A stretch of DNA of 64,000 nucleotides from NCBI GenBank assembly GCA_964445525.1, contig CAYULA010000010.1:21944-85943 (forward strand), written 5' to 3'. The notes below the pieces were generated by a model. That model was given only the letters and a program-made list of their open reading frames with translations. It had not been told where the DNA came from and ran no database searches. This DNA comes from Penumbrarchaeum sp964445525. Lineage in GTDB: Archaea > Thermoplasmatota > Penumbrarchaeia > Penumbrarchaeales > Penumbrarchaeaceae. Below are positions 8,200 to 17,120 of this stretch, piece after piece. Numbering within the stretch: position 1 is the first letter of the stretch; every line of letters starts with the position of its first letter. A program made the position numbers and the translations under genes.

Positions 8200-9639
8200 A
8201 TGGAAATATCCAGTATTATGGAGGGAGAAAGATTATTACTGTGTAGGTTCCTTAATCAAATGCTGAATAATATGGAGAAAAAAAAAGCCTCAAAAAAAGA
8301 TGATTGGTCAAAAGAGGACGAGGTTGTTTCCGACCAACCCATTGATATAAAGGAAACAGATGACGAACTCGAAGATGACGAGGAGGAAACATGGTGGTCC
8401 TCGGGTGCCGATAGAACCGCTCGTGACTGGATCAGGGAAGAGGTTGAAAAGGCTCACTGGGATTCCGAGGACAATCCGTGGAGAAGAGAGGCCGTCAGGT
8501 CAAACGAGGAGAAAAGATACCTTGAAAACGAGGTTATGAGGCTGCAGAACAAGGTGATGCTTCTCAACGGCGAACTGAATAGGTTGAAATCGCCGCCCCT
8601 GATCGTGGGTACCGTATTGGATCACCTGAAGGACGATCAGGTAGTTGTATCAACTTCGGGAGGACCTTCTTTTGTTGTCAAGGTTCTCACCTCAATTGAG
8701 AAAGGTTCCATAGAGATCGGGGACAAGGTGGCCCTGAACAAGGACACGATGACAGTCACCAGCATTCTTCCTTCCTCCAAGGATCCTCTCGTGGGATCTG
8801 CGGAGATGTTCGAACGCCCTGATGTTGGATTCCGTGATATCGGGGGACTGGAAGAACAGATAAGGGAGCTCAAGGAAGTTGTGGAGCTTCCTCTCGTAAA
8901 GCCTGATCTCTTCAGGGATGTGGGCATAGACCCACCCAAAGGAGTTCTTCTTATCGGACCTCCGGGTTGTGGAAAGACCATGCTCGCCAAGGCTATAGCA
9001 AAGGAGACTAACGCTACATTTCTCAGAATGGTGGGCTCGGAACTTGTTCAGAAATATATCGGAGAGGGTTCGAGAATGGTAAGGGAACTCTTCCAGATGG
9101 CCAGGGAGAAGAGCCCGACGATACTGTTTCTGGATGAACTTGATTCCATTGCAGGAAAGAGATCCGATTCCTCGACCTCCGCCGACAGGGAAGTCCACAG
9201 AACACTTATCCAGCTTCTTGCCGAACTGGATGGATTCGATCCACTGGGAGATGTCAGGATCATTGCTGCAACTAACAGACCCGATATCCTTGACAGCGCC
9301 ATTCTCCGACCGGGAAGACTCGACAGGATAATCGAGATACCCATGCCCGATCTCAAGGGCAGAACGGAAATCTTCAAGGTCCATACTCGAAAGATGTCTC
9401 TGGACAAGGATGTTACAATAGATGAGCTGTCGGCAATGACCGACGGATTCAACGGTTCCCAGATAAAGGCAATTTGTACAGAGGCCGGTATGTATGCCAT
9501 AAGGTCGGAGAGAAGGAAGGTTGAAATGGATAACTTCAGGATGTCAATCAAGAAGATAAGGGATACTTCCAGTGATGAAACACTGCTTCAATTCAGATCT
9601 TCCCCTCTCAGAAAAGAGGGATATTCAATGTTTGCCTGA
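8200..9639 (+). CDS. pan: PAN-type proteasome-activating AAA+ ATPase
   Basis: Regulatory ATPase that unfolds proteins and feeds them to the 20S proteasome. Order of elements (479-aa frame): acidic low-complexity N-terminus (35-65), coiled coil (about 104-130), OB-like domain (134-190), AAA+ domain with Walker A GPPGCGKT (253-260), Walker B ILFLDE (308-313), sensor ATNRPD and arginine finger RPGRLDR (about 367-373). The C-terminus ends Met-Phe-Ala, a variant of the hydrophobic-Tyr-X motif that docks into the proteasome alpha ring. Several in-frame ATGs (8200, 8218, 8260, 8272) lack a Shine-Dalgarno site, so the exact start is uncertain; 8272 would give about 455 aa. It could instead be a CDC48-unrelated PAN paralogue. 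It converges on metG with a 2-nt gap. Confidence 0.9.
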   Translation: MEISSIMEGERLLLCRFLNQMLNNMEKKKASKKDDWSKEDEVVSDQPIDIKETDDELEDDEEETWWSSGADRTARDWIREEVEKAHWDSEDNPWRREAVRSNEEKRYLENEVMRLQNKVMLLNGELNRLKSPPLIVGTVLDHLKDDQVVVSTSGGPSFVVKVLTSIEKGSIEIGDKVALNKDTMTVTSILPSSKDPLVGSAEMFERPDVGFRDIGGLEEQIRELKEVVELPLVKPDLFRDVGIDPPKGVLLIGPPGCGKTMLAKAIAKETNATFLRMVGSELVQKYIGEGSRMVRELFQMAREKSPTILFLDELDSIAGKRSDSSTSADREVHRTLIQLLAELDGFDPLGDVRIIAATNRPDILDSAILRPGRLDRIIEIPMPDLKGRTEIFKVHTRKMSLDKDVTIDELSAMTDGFNGSQIKAICTEAGMYAIRSERRKVEMDNFRMSIKKIRDTSSDETLLQFRSSPLRKEGYSMFA

Positions 9640-9641
9640 TC

Positions 9642-11654
9642 TCAATGTATCTTCGAACCGGGTTCTACATCTTTGTCGATTGTCAGTAATGAGACGATTT
9701 CCCCGCTTTCGGCAGCCAGGAGCATTCCGTTGGAATCGACTCCCCTGAGCTTTGCGGGTTGGAGATTGGAGACCAAAATGATCTTTTTTCCAACCATTTC
9801 CTCTCTTGAATAGTATTTTTTCAACCCTGCAACAATTTGTCTTGGCTCGCTTCCGCCTATATCGACCTTGATGATGTAAAGCCTGTCCGCTTTGGGATGG
9901 TCCTCCACACTCAGTATACGGCCCACTCTGAGGTCCATTTTCATGAAGTCCTCGAAGGCCACCAATCCTTTCTCTTCCTGTTTTTCATCCATTTCCGTTG
10001 CCTCCTCTTCGGTCATTTCAGGTGGTTCCAGTTTGGTAAAGAGGGGTTCTGGCATCTCAAGTTCCATACCCTCTTTGAAAGGTTCGAACGCATCCGTGTA
10101 ATTCCCCTTCCCGGGTCCCTGCATCTTCAACATATCATACCATCTTTCAACGGCATGAGGAATGTAAGGATAGAATCCATAGGTGAGATATCTGCCTATC
10201 TGAAGGGATATATTCAGGACGGTCTCGCACTTGCTCCGATCCTCCTTTATCAATTTCCATGGGGCCTGGCTGTTGAAATACCTGTTTGCCTCGTTCACAA
10301 GTGCCATCATAGTGTGGATACCTTCTTTCAGACGCACTTTCTCCATGGAATCCAGGGCCCTTGTATAGTGATCTTGTGCGGTTTCGAGAATTTTTTTATC
10401 ATCAACTGATAATTGTCCCCTAAAGGTGATCTTCCCGAAATTCTTGGCCATGAAAGATACAACTCTGTGGAGGTAATTTCCCAGTGCACCCAGTAATTCG
10501 GTATTGTTCTTCTGAACGAATTCAAAGAGGTCGAAATTGGAATCACCTCTCTCTGGCATGTTCATGGAGAGGTAGAACCTGAGCGGATCAACAGGATAAT
10601 CCTTGAGGAATCCGTTAACGGTAACACCGTGACCCCTGGATTTCGAGAACTGCTCCCCGTCCCATTGGAGATACTCATTAGAGGGAACATCATAAGGAAG
10701 GTTCAATCCGCCGTATCCGGCTAGTATGGCAGGCCATATGATCGTATGGAAAGGGATATTATCCTTTGCGAGGAAGTAGTAATGCCGGCATTCGGGATCC
10801 TTCCAGTATGATTCCCACATTTCGGGTTTACCCATTTCCTTCCAATGAAGCTTGGAGGCAGAAAGATAACCACAAACAGCCTCGAACCAGACATATATCC
10901 TTTTATCATCGTAACCTTCTATGGGAATAGGCACGCCCCATGTGAGATCCCGAGTTATTGCTCTGTCCTTCAAACCGTCCCTTAGAAAGTTCTCCGTATT
11001 GTTTCTGGTATTTGGCCTCCAGCTTACCTTTCTCTGTTCCACAAAGTCCCTTATCTTGTCTTCCAGCCGGGATAGAAGAAGGTAGAAGTGCTCCGTTTCC
11101 TTGAATTCTGGCCTTCCACCGCATAACCTGCAGACCGGGTTCATCAACTCGACCGCATCAAGAACCTTGCCGCAGTTATCGCATTGGTCGCCTCTTGCCT
11201 GCTCGTAGTCACAGTGGGGACACTGTCCTTCGATATATCTATCCGGCATGAACTTCCCGCATGAAGCACAGTAAGGAGCCTCCTCCGTTCTAGTTTCGAT
11301 GTACCCGTTCTCCCTGAGTCTGAGGAAGATGTCCTTTACCACATCAAAATGATGCTCCGTGTGTGTTTTTGTATAGATGTCATATGATATTCTGAGAGCG
11401 GAGATGGTCTCAAGAATGGAGGCATGGTTTCTCTCCGCAACCTCTTTTGGCGATGTTGATTCCTTATCAGCTGTTACGGTTATCGGAGTTCCATGCATGT
11501 CGGATCCTGATACGAACAGGGTATCGTAACCCTTCATCCTGCAGTATCTGGCAAATATGTCAGCCGGCAGAAGACAGCCGGCAATGTGACCCAGATGCAG
11601 GGGTCCGTTGGCGTAAGGCCATGCCGCTCCAATGAATATCTTTCTTTCCGACAT
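9642..11654 (-). CDS. metG: methionyl-tRNA synthetase
   Basis: Charges tRNA-Met. The 670-aa protein has the class I signatures HLGH (residues 20-23) and FSKSRG (about 338, the KMSKS loop), separated by the connective domain with two zinc knuckles: CASC...CPHC (about 128-148) and CDNC...CRLC (about 158-178). An acidic linker near 545-565 leads to a C-terminal tRNA-binding (EMAP II-like/Trbp111) domain from about 565, fused here as in many bacteria and archaea. Length and motif order are those of a complete enzyme. It lies 47 nt downstream of the RPA-associated gene on the same strand. Confidence 0.97.
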   Translation of the reverse strand: MSERKIFIGAAWPYANGPLHLGHIAGCLLPADIFARYCRMKGYDTLFVSGSDMHGTPITVTADKESTSPKEVAERNHASILETISALRISYDIYTKTHTEHHFDVVKDIFLRLRENGYIETRTEEAPYCASCGKFMPDRYIEGQCPHCDYEQARGDQCDNCGKVLDAVELMNPVCRLCGGRPEFKETEHFYLLLSRLEDKIRDFVEQRKVSWRPNTRNNTENFLRDGLKDRAITRDLTWGVPIPIEGYDDKRIYVWFEAVCGYLSASKLHWKEMGKPEMWESYWKDPECRHYYFLAKDNIPFHTIIWPAILAGYGGLNLPYDVPSNEYLQWDGEQFSKSRGHGVTVNGFLKDYPVDPLRFYLSMNMPERGDSNFDLFEFVQKNNTELLGALGNYLHRVVSFMAKNFGKITFRGQLSVDDKKILETAQDHYTRALDSMEKVRLKEGIHTMMALVNEANRYFNSQAPWKLIKEDRSKCETVLNISLQIGRYLTYGFYPYIPHAVERWYDMLKMQGPGKGNYTDAFEPFKEGMELEMPEPLFTKLEPPEMTEEEATEMDEKQEEKGLVAFEDFMKMDLRVGRILSVEDHPKADRLYIIKVDIGGSEPRQIVAGLKKYYSREEMVGKKIILVSNLQPAKLRGVDSNGMLLAAESGEIVSLLTIDKDVEPGSKIH

Positions 11655-11701
11655 GCTCTAGGGATAATGGGAGGTCATATTTGAAATTCGGGATTGCAGC
11701 C

Positions 11702-12544
11702 TCATACCGCTTTGAGAAAACCCAGCACAGGTTCATAGAGGAGACCCTTATCAAGGAGATTGGAAATCACCTCTTCGATTATGTTCCGGGATAGCCTCTT
11801 CTTCTCCACCATATCGATCAGATCGTCCCATCTGGCTCCATCCCCTGAGTCCAGTTCCGATATCATTGCCACAACTTCGTCTTCATACTCCTCCAGATCA
11901 TCGGAATTGTCGGACATCTGTTTGCTGGAGATGTCTTTTGCCATCTCAATTTCCTTGGTAAACCTGGTCCTGTCGATGGTGAGGAGGGTGTCCCTGATAA
12001 TTGAATTTGCGATCTCGACGGTTTCCTCTCCTCCCCTGGGTTCTTCGGGTTTGGGAACTTCGAGACCTTTTCCCGGAAGAGGACCTCTACCCTCCAATTT
12101 CCAGAGTCTCGCAAGAGCATCCCTCACCGACAGTAGATACCATGAGTCCCTCTCCTCCTTTTCTATCCTGACAATGGACTCGGGATTGATGGTTACAACC
12201 CTTTCACCCCTTCTTGAATCGAATCTGGTTATCTTTCCGACCACTGTGACAAAGCAGGGAACATCCAATCCTGAGACAAATTCCACAAGACCCGGATTGA
12301 AACGTCCCACCATGAAAGAGATTCCACCGGTGGGATCAGCGATCCTCAGCTTGAAAAGCTGGGACCCATCGGATCCTATATCGTCTTTCTCCATGAGCAC
12401 TCCCGATACGACTGCTCTATACAGACAGGCTCCCGTCGGAGTGATCTGATATGCCCTGGGTCCGTCTTCATCAGAGGGAGATACCTCTGTGGAGTTTAGA
12501 ATATCCTTTATTAGAATTGGTATGGCAGGCTCCCTCCTCCTCAT
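11702..12544 (-). CDS. RPA-associated protein (RPAP, COG3390 type)
   Basis: A 280-aa OB-fold protein. Residues about 35-130 form an OB domain (YRAVVSGVLMEKDD, FKLRIADPTG, FVTVVGKITR), followed by a charged linker and a winged-helix-like C-terminus (about 230-280). This architecture and the position directly after RPA, with a 4-nt ATGA overlap, match the euryarchaeal RPA-associated protein, which binds RPA in the single-stranded-DNA-binding complex used in replication and repair. The family assignment rests partly on context. Confidence 0.85.
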   Translation of the reverse strand: MRRREPAIPILIKDILNSTEVSPSDEDGPRAYQITPTGACLYRAVVSGVLMEKDDIGSDGSQLFKLRIADPTGGISFMVGRFNPGLVEFVSGLDVPCFVTVVGKITRFDSRRGERVVTINPESIVRIEKEERDSWYLLSVRDALARLWKLEGRGPLPGKGLEVPKPEEPRGGEETVEIANSIIRDTLLTIDRTRFTKEIEMAKDISSKQMSDNSDDLEEYEDEVVAMISELDSGDGARWDDLIDMVEKKRLSRNIIEEVISNLLDKGLLYEPVLGFLKAV

Positions 12545-13845
12545 TCCACCACCCCCAGAAGCAGAGAGAGCTCATCCATCAGAAGATCCTTGTTCCATCC
12601 AGCTTCCAACCTGGATACGTTGAGGTTCATTCCGTAATCGTCCATTATGGACACTCCGGTTACCGTAAAGGTTCTTGCCACCAGGGCTCTCTCCAGTTCC
12701 TCGGTGACCATATCCGGATCCATTGCTTCTCTGACTTCGCTGGAAATTACCTCCATCGGTCTTTCAAGAATGTTTTCCACAAGGGATCTGCCTCCTCTAA
12801 GCATACAGGTTCCGGTACCATCGTCAAATACCGCACGGATCGCCATATCCTCTTCCCCTTTCTTCTTCCCGTGAACCGTACATTGGCCCTTGATAAGCTT
12901 CCTTCCGCATTCCTCGCATTTCCTGAAGATACCAGAGCCGGATCTGACATCCAGAACCGTCCCTCTCAACCTTACCTGTCCACCCAGTCTTGTTTGTATG
13001 AGTTCCGATATTCTCACATCCACCGGTGCTTTCAGATCCTCGTAGGAAGGAAGCCTCTCATCCGGAACCATCTTGATTATTGTCCCGTTATCAAGATTCA
13101 ACCTGAGTATTCCTTTGTATTCCTTTACATAACCGCCAATCACCCTGTAGCATTCGCCCTCCTCTATGGGAAGGGGATCCCAGCATGTGATATCGATTCT
13201 CCCCGAGCTGTCTGCTATGGTTCCCCTGAGAATCTCCTTCGGTTTGTCATTTACATTGACCTCTCTTTTATTTAGATCTATTATCCTTCCCTCGATATCC
13301 ACCTTCCTTGCATCCGGTTCCAGTTCTCCGATCATGCCCGGAACCGCATCTTCAACAGGTGGAAGCAGGCCTTCAACCTCCTCGGTGGACCTTATGGTAG
13401 ACTTTTCGTTTATCACCACTTCCAGCTCATCCCTGAAGGTTCTGACGGAAACATTCTGAATCACCAGTGCTTCTCCCGGTGTGTAATCGAATGTCCTCCA
13501 GGCCGAAAACCTCAGTGTCGTGGAGGAATCCCCCATCAATCCATAGAAATATTCACCCTTGCCGTCCTTTCTCTCACCGCGATGAACGGTGATGAGCCTC
13601 GCTCTTATTGTTACGCCGTACATCCCCTCCTCGATCTCGGATAGGTCCGTTATGGTTCTATGTTCTCCCGGTGGGTCGATACCGTAATTGCCGTAAACCG
13701 ACCTTTCCGCCTCCTCCAGAGGGATCCCCAGATCCCTGGATAGGCGGTGGACCTCTTCTTTCATTTTCTGAATGTTGTTCATATCATCACTTCCTGACGC
13801 CCTGTCTGTTCCATTTTCGGGCGTGTTCTGATTATTCACGGACAT
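12541..13845 (-). CDS. rpa: replication protein A (RPA41-type ssDNA-binding protein)
   Basis: Single-stranded-DNA-binding protein, 434 aa. It contains three successive OB-fold segments (about 70-150, 175-260 and 270-400); the last carries a zinc finger of the pattern C-x2-C-x8-C-x2-H (about residues 306-320), as in euryarchaeal RPA large subunits. The N-terminus is hydrophilic (Asn/Thr/Asp-rich) and followed by a short helical segment. It overlaps the RPA-associated gene by 4 nt, so the two are made together. The short divergent region 13846-14030 separates it from the TPR gene. Confidence 0.92.
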   Translation of the reverse strand: MSVNNQNTPENGTDRASGSDDMNNIQKMKEEVHRLSRDLGIPLEEAERSVYGNYGIDPPGEHRTITDLSEIEEGMYGVTIRARLITVHRGERKDGKGEYFYGLMGDSSTTLRFSAWRTFDYTPGEALVIQNVSVRTFRDELEVVINEKSTIRSTEEVEGLLPPVEDAVPGMIGELEPDARKVDIEGRIIDLNKREVNVNDKPKEILRGTIADSSGRIDITCWDPLPIEEGECYRVIGGYVKEYKGILRLNLDNGTIIKMVPDERLPSYEDLKAPVDVRISELIQTRLGGQVRLRGTVLDVRSGSGIFRKCEECGRKLIKGQCTVHGKKKGEEDMAIRAVFDDGTGTCMLRGGRSLVENILERPMEVISSEVREAMDPDMVTEELERALVARTFTVTGVSIMDDYGMNLNVSRLEAGWNKDLLMDELSLLLGVVE

Positions 13846-13990
13846 AGTCCCGCCTCAAGAGACAATTTCCGGATAAGGTTAAAAAGCATTGGCACAAGGA
13901 GATGAGTGAAAGTGAATACGACCGCAAAATGGATATTTCCGAATGTGCTTTCAAAATGGGGTTTGGGCAAGGAAAGGGTTTCCCACTGGA

Positions 13991-14000
13991 CCTTTATTTA
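13991..14000 (+). promoter_or_regulatory. TATA-type promoter of the TPR gene
   Basis: CCTTTATTTA centred about 35 nt before the ATG at 14031. Its position supports that ATG over the upstream in-frame ATG at 13902, since transcription would begin downstream of the latter. Confidence 0.5.
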
Positions 14001-14030
14001 CCGGTTCAAGACCTTCCATGGAGAGCTCCA

Positions 14031-15638
14031 ATGGCCAGTAACAATTCCAACAACGCCCTCGGAAAAGGTCTCAGGGCATTGATAAGAGAGAAAGAGGGCA
14101 GTCCTGAGAAGACCAAGTCAGACCTGGAATCAGAGCGGCATGCCAGGAACATGGAGTTTTACGGCTCTCTGGTAAAAAAATATGTAAGCTCCAGGATGGA
14201 AGATGACCTTCTGGAGGAAATGCTTGAAGACGTGAGATCCCATATGGGCATATCCCTCAAGGAACACCGCAACCTCATGAATACTTTGAAGAGAAGGGAG
14301 AATATCAAACACCTTAAGGGAGAGGAACAGGAGAGGGCCAGAAATGAGATCAAGGAGGAGCTGGCCAAAATATATCAACAGATACACGGAAAGGAAGCGT
14401 CCAGATCGGACAGAAACAGGTTTCTTAAGATAGAGAGGGAGCTTGAAGACGGTGAGAAAAAGAGAACCATTCAACTCTCCAATGGAACGCAGAAGAAGAA
14501 GCCCAAGGTAGCCAAGGTCATCAGGAGAAGGCTGATGGCCAGGAATCTTGATGACAGGGCAGGGATTTTGGAAAACGGCAGGAAGGATCGAAGGAGAGGA
14601 AGACTGGAGTGGCTCGAGGAGGATGATGAAAAGGCAATCAAGATGACTGCTCCCAAGAAAGGACTCGAGGACAGTGAAAAACCAATAAAGGCCACAGCTC
14701 CTCATGAGGGATTGGATGAAGAAAAGGAAACAATAATCGCTCCTTCTCCAAAGGATGGTATGGAAGAATCTAAGGAGATCCTCATGATGAGGGCCCCTGC
14801 CAGAGATCTCGAAGACGGAGATAAGGCCATCGAGGCCCCTCCTCCAAAAGATGAGGCTGCATCCTCAAAAGCTCTTGAAATGCCACCATCCACGGTTCCT
14901 GCCGGTCCTGGACCCGGCTTCGAGATCGTGAAGGAAGGGATACAGGAAGAGAAGAGTATGGATCTCACCCCGGAACCGGAGATCACTCCCGATGATGAAA
15001 CGGAAGAGAAAGAGGAGATGGAGGAAGAGTTAGAGGAAGAAGAGGAGGTTGAAGAACCTCAAGAGGAAAGGGAAGAATATGAAGATTCATTACTCTCGCT
15101 GAAGATGTTAATGGATGAGGAAAACATTGATGAAGCATCATCCATGGCCGATCGACTGCTGGAAAGAAACCCGGAAGATGTTTCGGTCCTCAATGAGAAG
15201 GGTGTGATCCTTTACAATCAGGGCAGGATAGATGAAGCCATATGGCTTTACCAGAAAATACTGGAAATGGATCCCGAATCCGTTGAAACTCTTATCAACT
15301 ATGCAACGCTTCTATCCATCAGAGGGGAGATAGACAATTCCCTGGAATGCCTGGACAGGGCTGTCAAAAAGGATCCCTATTCCGAGGATGCCTGGAATAA
15401 CAAGGCAGTTGTTTTCACACGTGCAGGCAGATTGAGGGAAGCACTAGAATGCCTTGACGAAGCACTCAGGATCAATGAGAAGACGGCTTCTACCTGGATG
15501 AATGCTGGTATAATACTCGAGAAGATGGGCGAGATCGAACCTGCAATGGAATGCTACAAGAACCTGCTGGATCTGGAACCGGATAACGAAGTGGCTGCAA
15601 AGGGAATCCAGTACTGCAGGTCCGTCCTGAACCGGTAA
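14031..15638 (+). CDS. TPR-repeat protein with coiled-coil N-terminus
   Basis: About 535 aa from the ATG at 14031, chosen over 13902 because a TATA element and a GGAG site precede it. Domains: an N-terminal segment with LGKGLRALI (about residues 8-16), which resembles the extreme N-terminus of ParB proteins; a basic coiled-coil region (about 30-190); a tract of five imperfect repeats of about 18-20 residues built on A-P-x-x-G-L/M-E/D-x-x-K (about 200-285); a Glu-rich stretch; and four tetratricopeptide repeats from about 375 to the end (for example ILYNQGRIDEAIWLYQKIL). No catalytic motif is visible. TPRs suggest a cytoplasmic assembly or adaptor role. Function unknown. Confidence 0.85.
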   Translation: MASNNSNNALGKGLRALIREKEGSPEKTKSDLESERHARNMEFYGSLVKKYVSSRMEDDLLEEMLEDVRSHMGISLKEHRNLMNTLKRRENIKHLKGEEQERARNEIKEELAKIYQQIHGKEASRSDRNRFLKIERELEDGEKKRTIQLSNGTQKKKPKVAKVIRRRLMARNLDDRAGILENGRKDRRRGRLEWLEEDDEKAIKMTAPKKGLEDSEKPIKATAPHEGLDEEKETIIAPSPKDGMEESKEILMMRAPARDLEDGDKAIEAPPPKDEAASSKALEMPPSTVPAGPGPGFEIVKEGIQEEKSMDLTPEPEITPDDETEEKEEMEEELEEEEEVEEPQEEREEYEDSLLSLKMLMDEENIDEASSMADRLLERNPEDVSVLNEKGVILYNQGRIDEAIWLYQKILEMDPESVETLINYATLLSIRGEIDNSLECLDRAVKKDPYSEDAWNNKAVVFTRAGRLREALECLDEALRINEKTASTWMNAGIILEKMGEIEPAMECYKNLLDLEPDNEVAAKGIQYCRSVLNR

Positions 15639-15687
15639 GTCATTACAGAGATATCTCGGTTATCAGATTAACTGGCGAATTATTCTA

Positions 15688-16986
15688 TCAGACTATTCTC
15701 CATTTTTTGTATGCTTCCGTTCCCGGGGAGAAGCAGTAATGGATCGTCTGGAAATTGCTCTTGAATTCCTTGACTGCTTCCTTAACCTTGAGGGGGTCCT
15801 CTTTGTCGATAAGCACACGTTTGAACAGGTCCGCAACCTCGCTCATATGGGATTCCTTCATGCCTATCCTGGTCAATTCCTGGGCTCCGAGTCTGAGACC
15901 CGAGGGTCTCATTGCGGTTCCGGGATCATCGGGTATGAGGTTCTTGTTCGTGATCATGTTTGCTGTCTCAAGATCCAGAGCGCAAGGAGCACCTCCTCCC
16001 TGTTCGCTGACATCCAGAACCATGGTGTGCGACCTGGTGAATCCGTGTTTTTCTCCCAAGACATTGAACCCTCTCTCATGTAAAGCCTGGGCAAGCGCAT
16101 TGGCATTTCTGATGATCTGATCAGCGTATTCGGAGCCGAACTGTATGTGCTCCGCAAATGCGACTCCCTTGGCAGCCATTGTCATCAGATGATGCGATGA
16201 ATGGGTTCCTGGGAATATTCTTCTCCTGACTGCTTTCCACTGGTCCTCGTCCCTGGGATTTCCAATGACAACACCGCCCTGTGGGCCGGGAAGAGTTTTG
16301 TGGGTGGAACCGGTCATAATATGGGCTCCTTCTCTGAGAGGATCCTGGAACTTACCGCCCGCAATCAAACCAAGCACATGGGCTCCGTCATACCAAACAT
16401 GGCAGCCAATCTCCTGGAGGGTGTCCTGCAGTTCCTTTATGGGAGCTGGGAAAAGGAATACTGACCTGCCGAAGAGGCAAAGTTTGGGTTTGTGTTCCAG
16501 CAGAAGCTTTCTGGTGGCATCCACATCTATATTCATGAGATCGTTGTCCCATACATAGGTCATCTCCTCGCCGCCCCTGAGCCCTCCCGCACCGAATTTG
16601 GCGGATGATATATGGGCTCCGTCGTTTAGATTCGGAGCGAAATAGAGGTCCCCGGGTTTGATGAATGCAAAGAATGCCGAGATGTTAGCGGTCGTCCCGG
16701 AGATTGGCCTCACATCCGCATTTGGTGCTTTGAACAGCCTCTTGGCAAGTTCCTCCACACGGTTTTCCACTTTGTCCACGTAGATGTTGCCATTATAGTA
16801 CCTCTTTCCAGGAAGACCCTCCGCGTACCTATCAGTGAAATCGCAAACCTGGAGCTGCCTTGCAAGAGGCGAAACCAGATTCTCGGACGCAATCATGCAG
16901 AGTGAGTCGTGGAACCAATCGGTGTGGGTGTCGATCTGCTCATAGATGTATTTTACATCCTCGTTATCCGGAATATCAAGCGTCAT
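15688..16986 (-). CDS. glyA: serine hydroxymethyltransferase
   Basis: Interconverts serine and glycine with a tetrahydrofolate or tetrahydromethanopterin one-carbon carrier. The PLP-binding lysine lies in GSTHKTLPGPQGG (about residue 230) and the substrate-binding SEN (MIASEN) is at the N-terminus. The sequence belongs to the divergent archaeal SHMT branch. Three consecutive ATGs precede TLDIPD; the third (16986) is six nt after GAGGT and is preferred. With the glycine cleavage proteins at 59-64 kb and PurN/PurH at 28-30 kb it supplies the one-carbon pool. It is divergent from elp3. Confidence 0.95.
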   Translation of the reverse strand: MTLDIPDNEDVKYIYEQIDTHTDWFHDSLCMIASENLVSPLARQLQVCDFTDRYAEGLPGKRYYNGNIYVDKVENRVEELAKRLFKAPNADVRPISGTTANISAFFAFIKPGDLYFAPNLNDGAHISSAKFGAGGLRGGEEMTYVWDNDLMNIDVDATRKLLLEHKPKLCLFGRSVFLFPAPIKELQDTLQEIGCHVWYDGAHVLGLIAGGKFQDPLREGAHIMTGSTHKTLPGPQGGVVIGNPRDEDQWKAVRRRIFPGTHSSHHLMTMAAKGVAFAEHIQFGSEYADQIIRNANALAQALHERGFNVLGEKHGFTRSHTMVLDVSEQGGGAPCALDLETANMITNKNLIPDDPGTAMRPSGLRLGAQELTRIGMKESHMSEVADLFKRVLIDKEDPLKVKEAVKEFKSNFQTIHYCFSPGTEAYKKWRIV

Positions 16987-17120
16987 CATCATACCTCTAC
17001 GGGTGTAGGTCCGCATCAGACATTAACATTTCCGATTCCATCAGGTTACGGACGGTTACAGACCATTCAAAAACAATATTACCCAATAACCGTTCTGTTT
17101 ATTTGTTGAAAGCAAAGCAT

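Noticed and set aside
9837..10409. 190-codon plus-strand frame
   Set aside because: Antisense to metG, with a Phe/His-rich composition typical of shadow frames.
12451..13275. 274-codon plus-strand frame
   Set aside because: Antisense to the RPA and RPA-associated genes, which are well supported.
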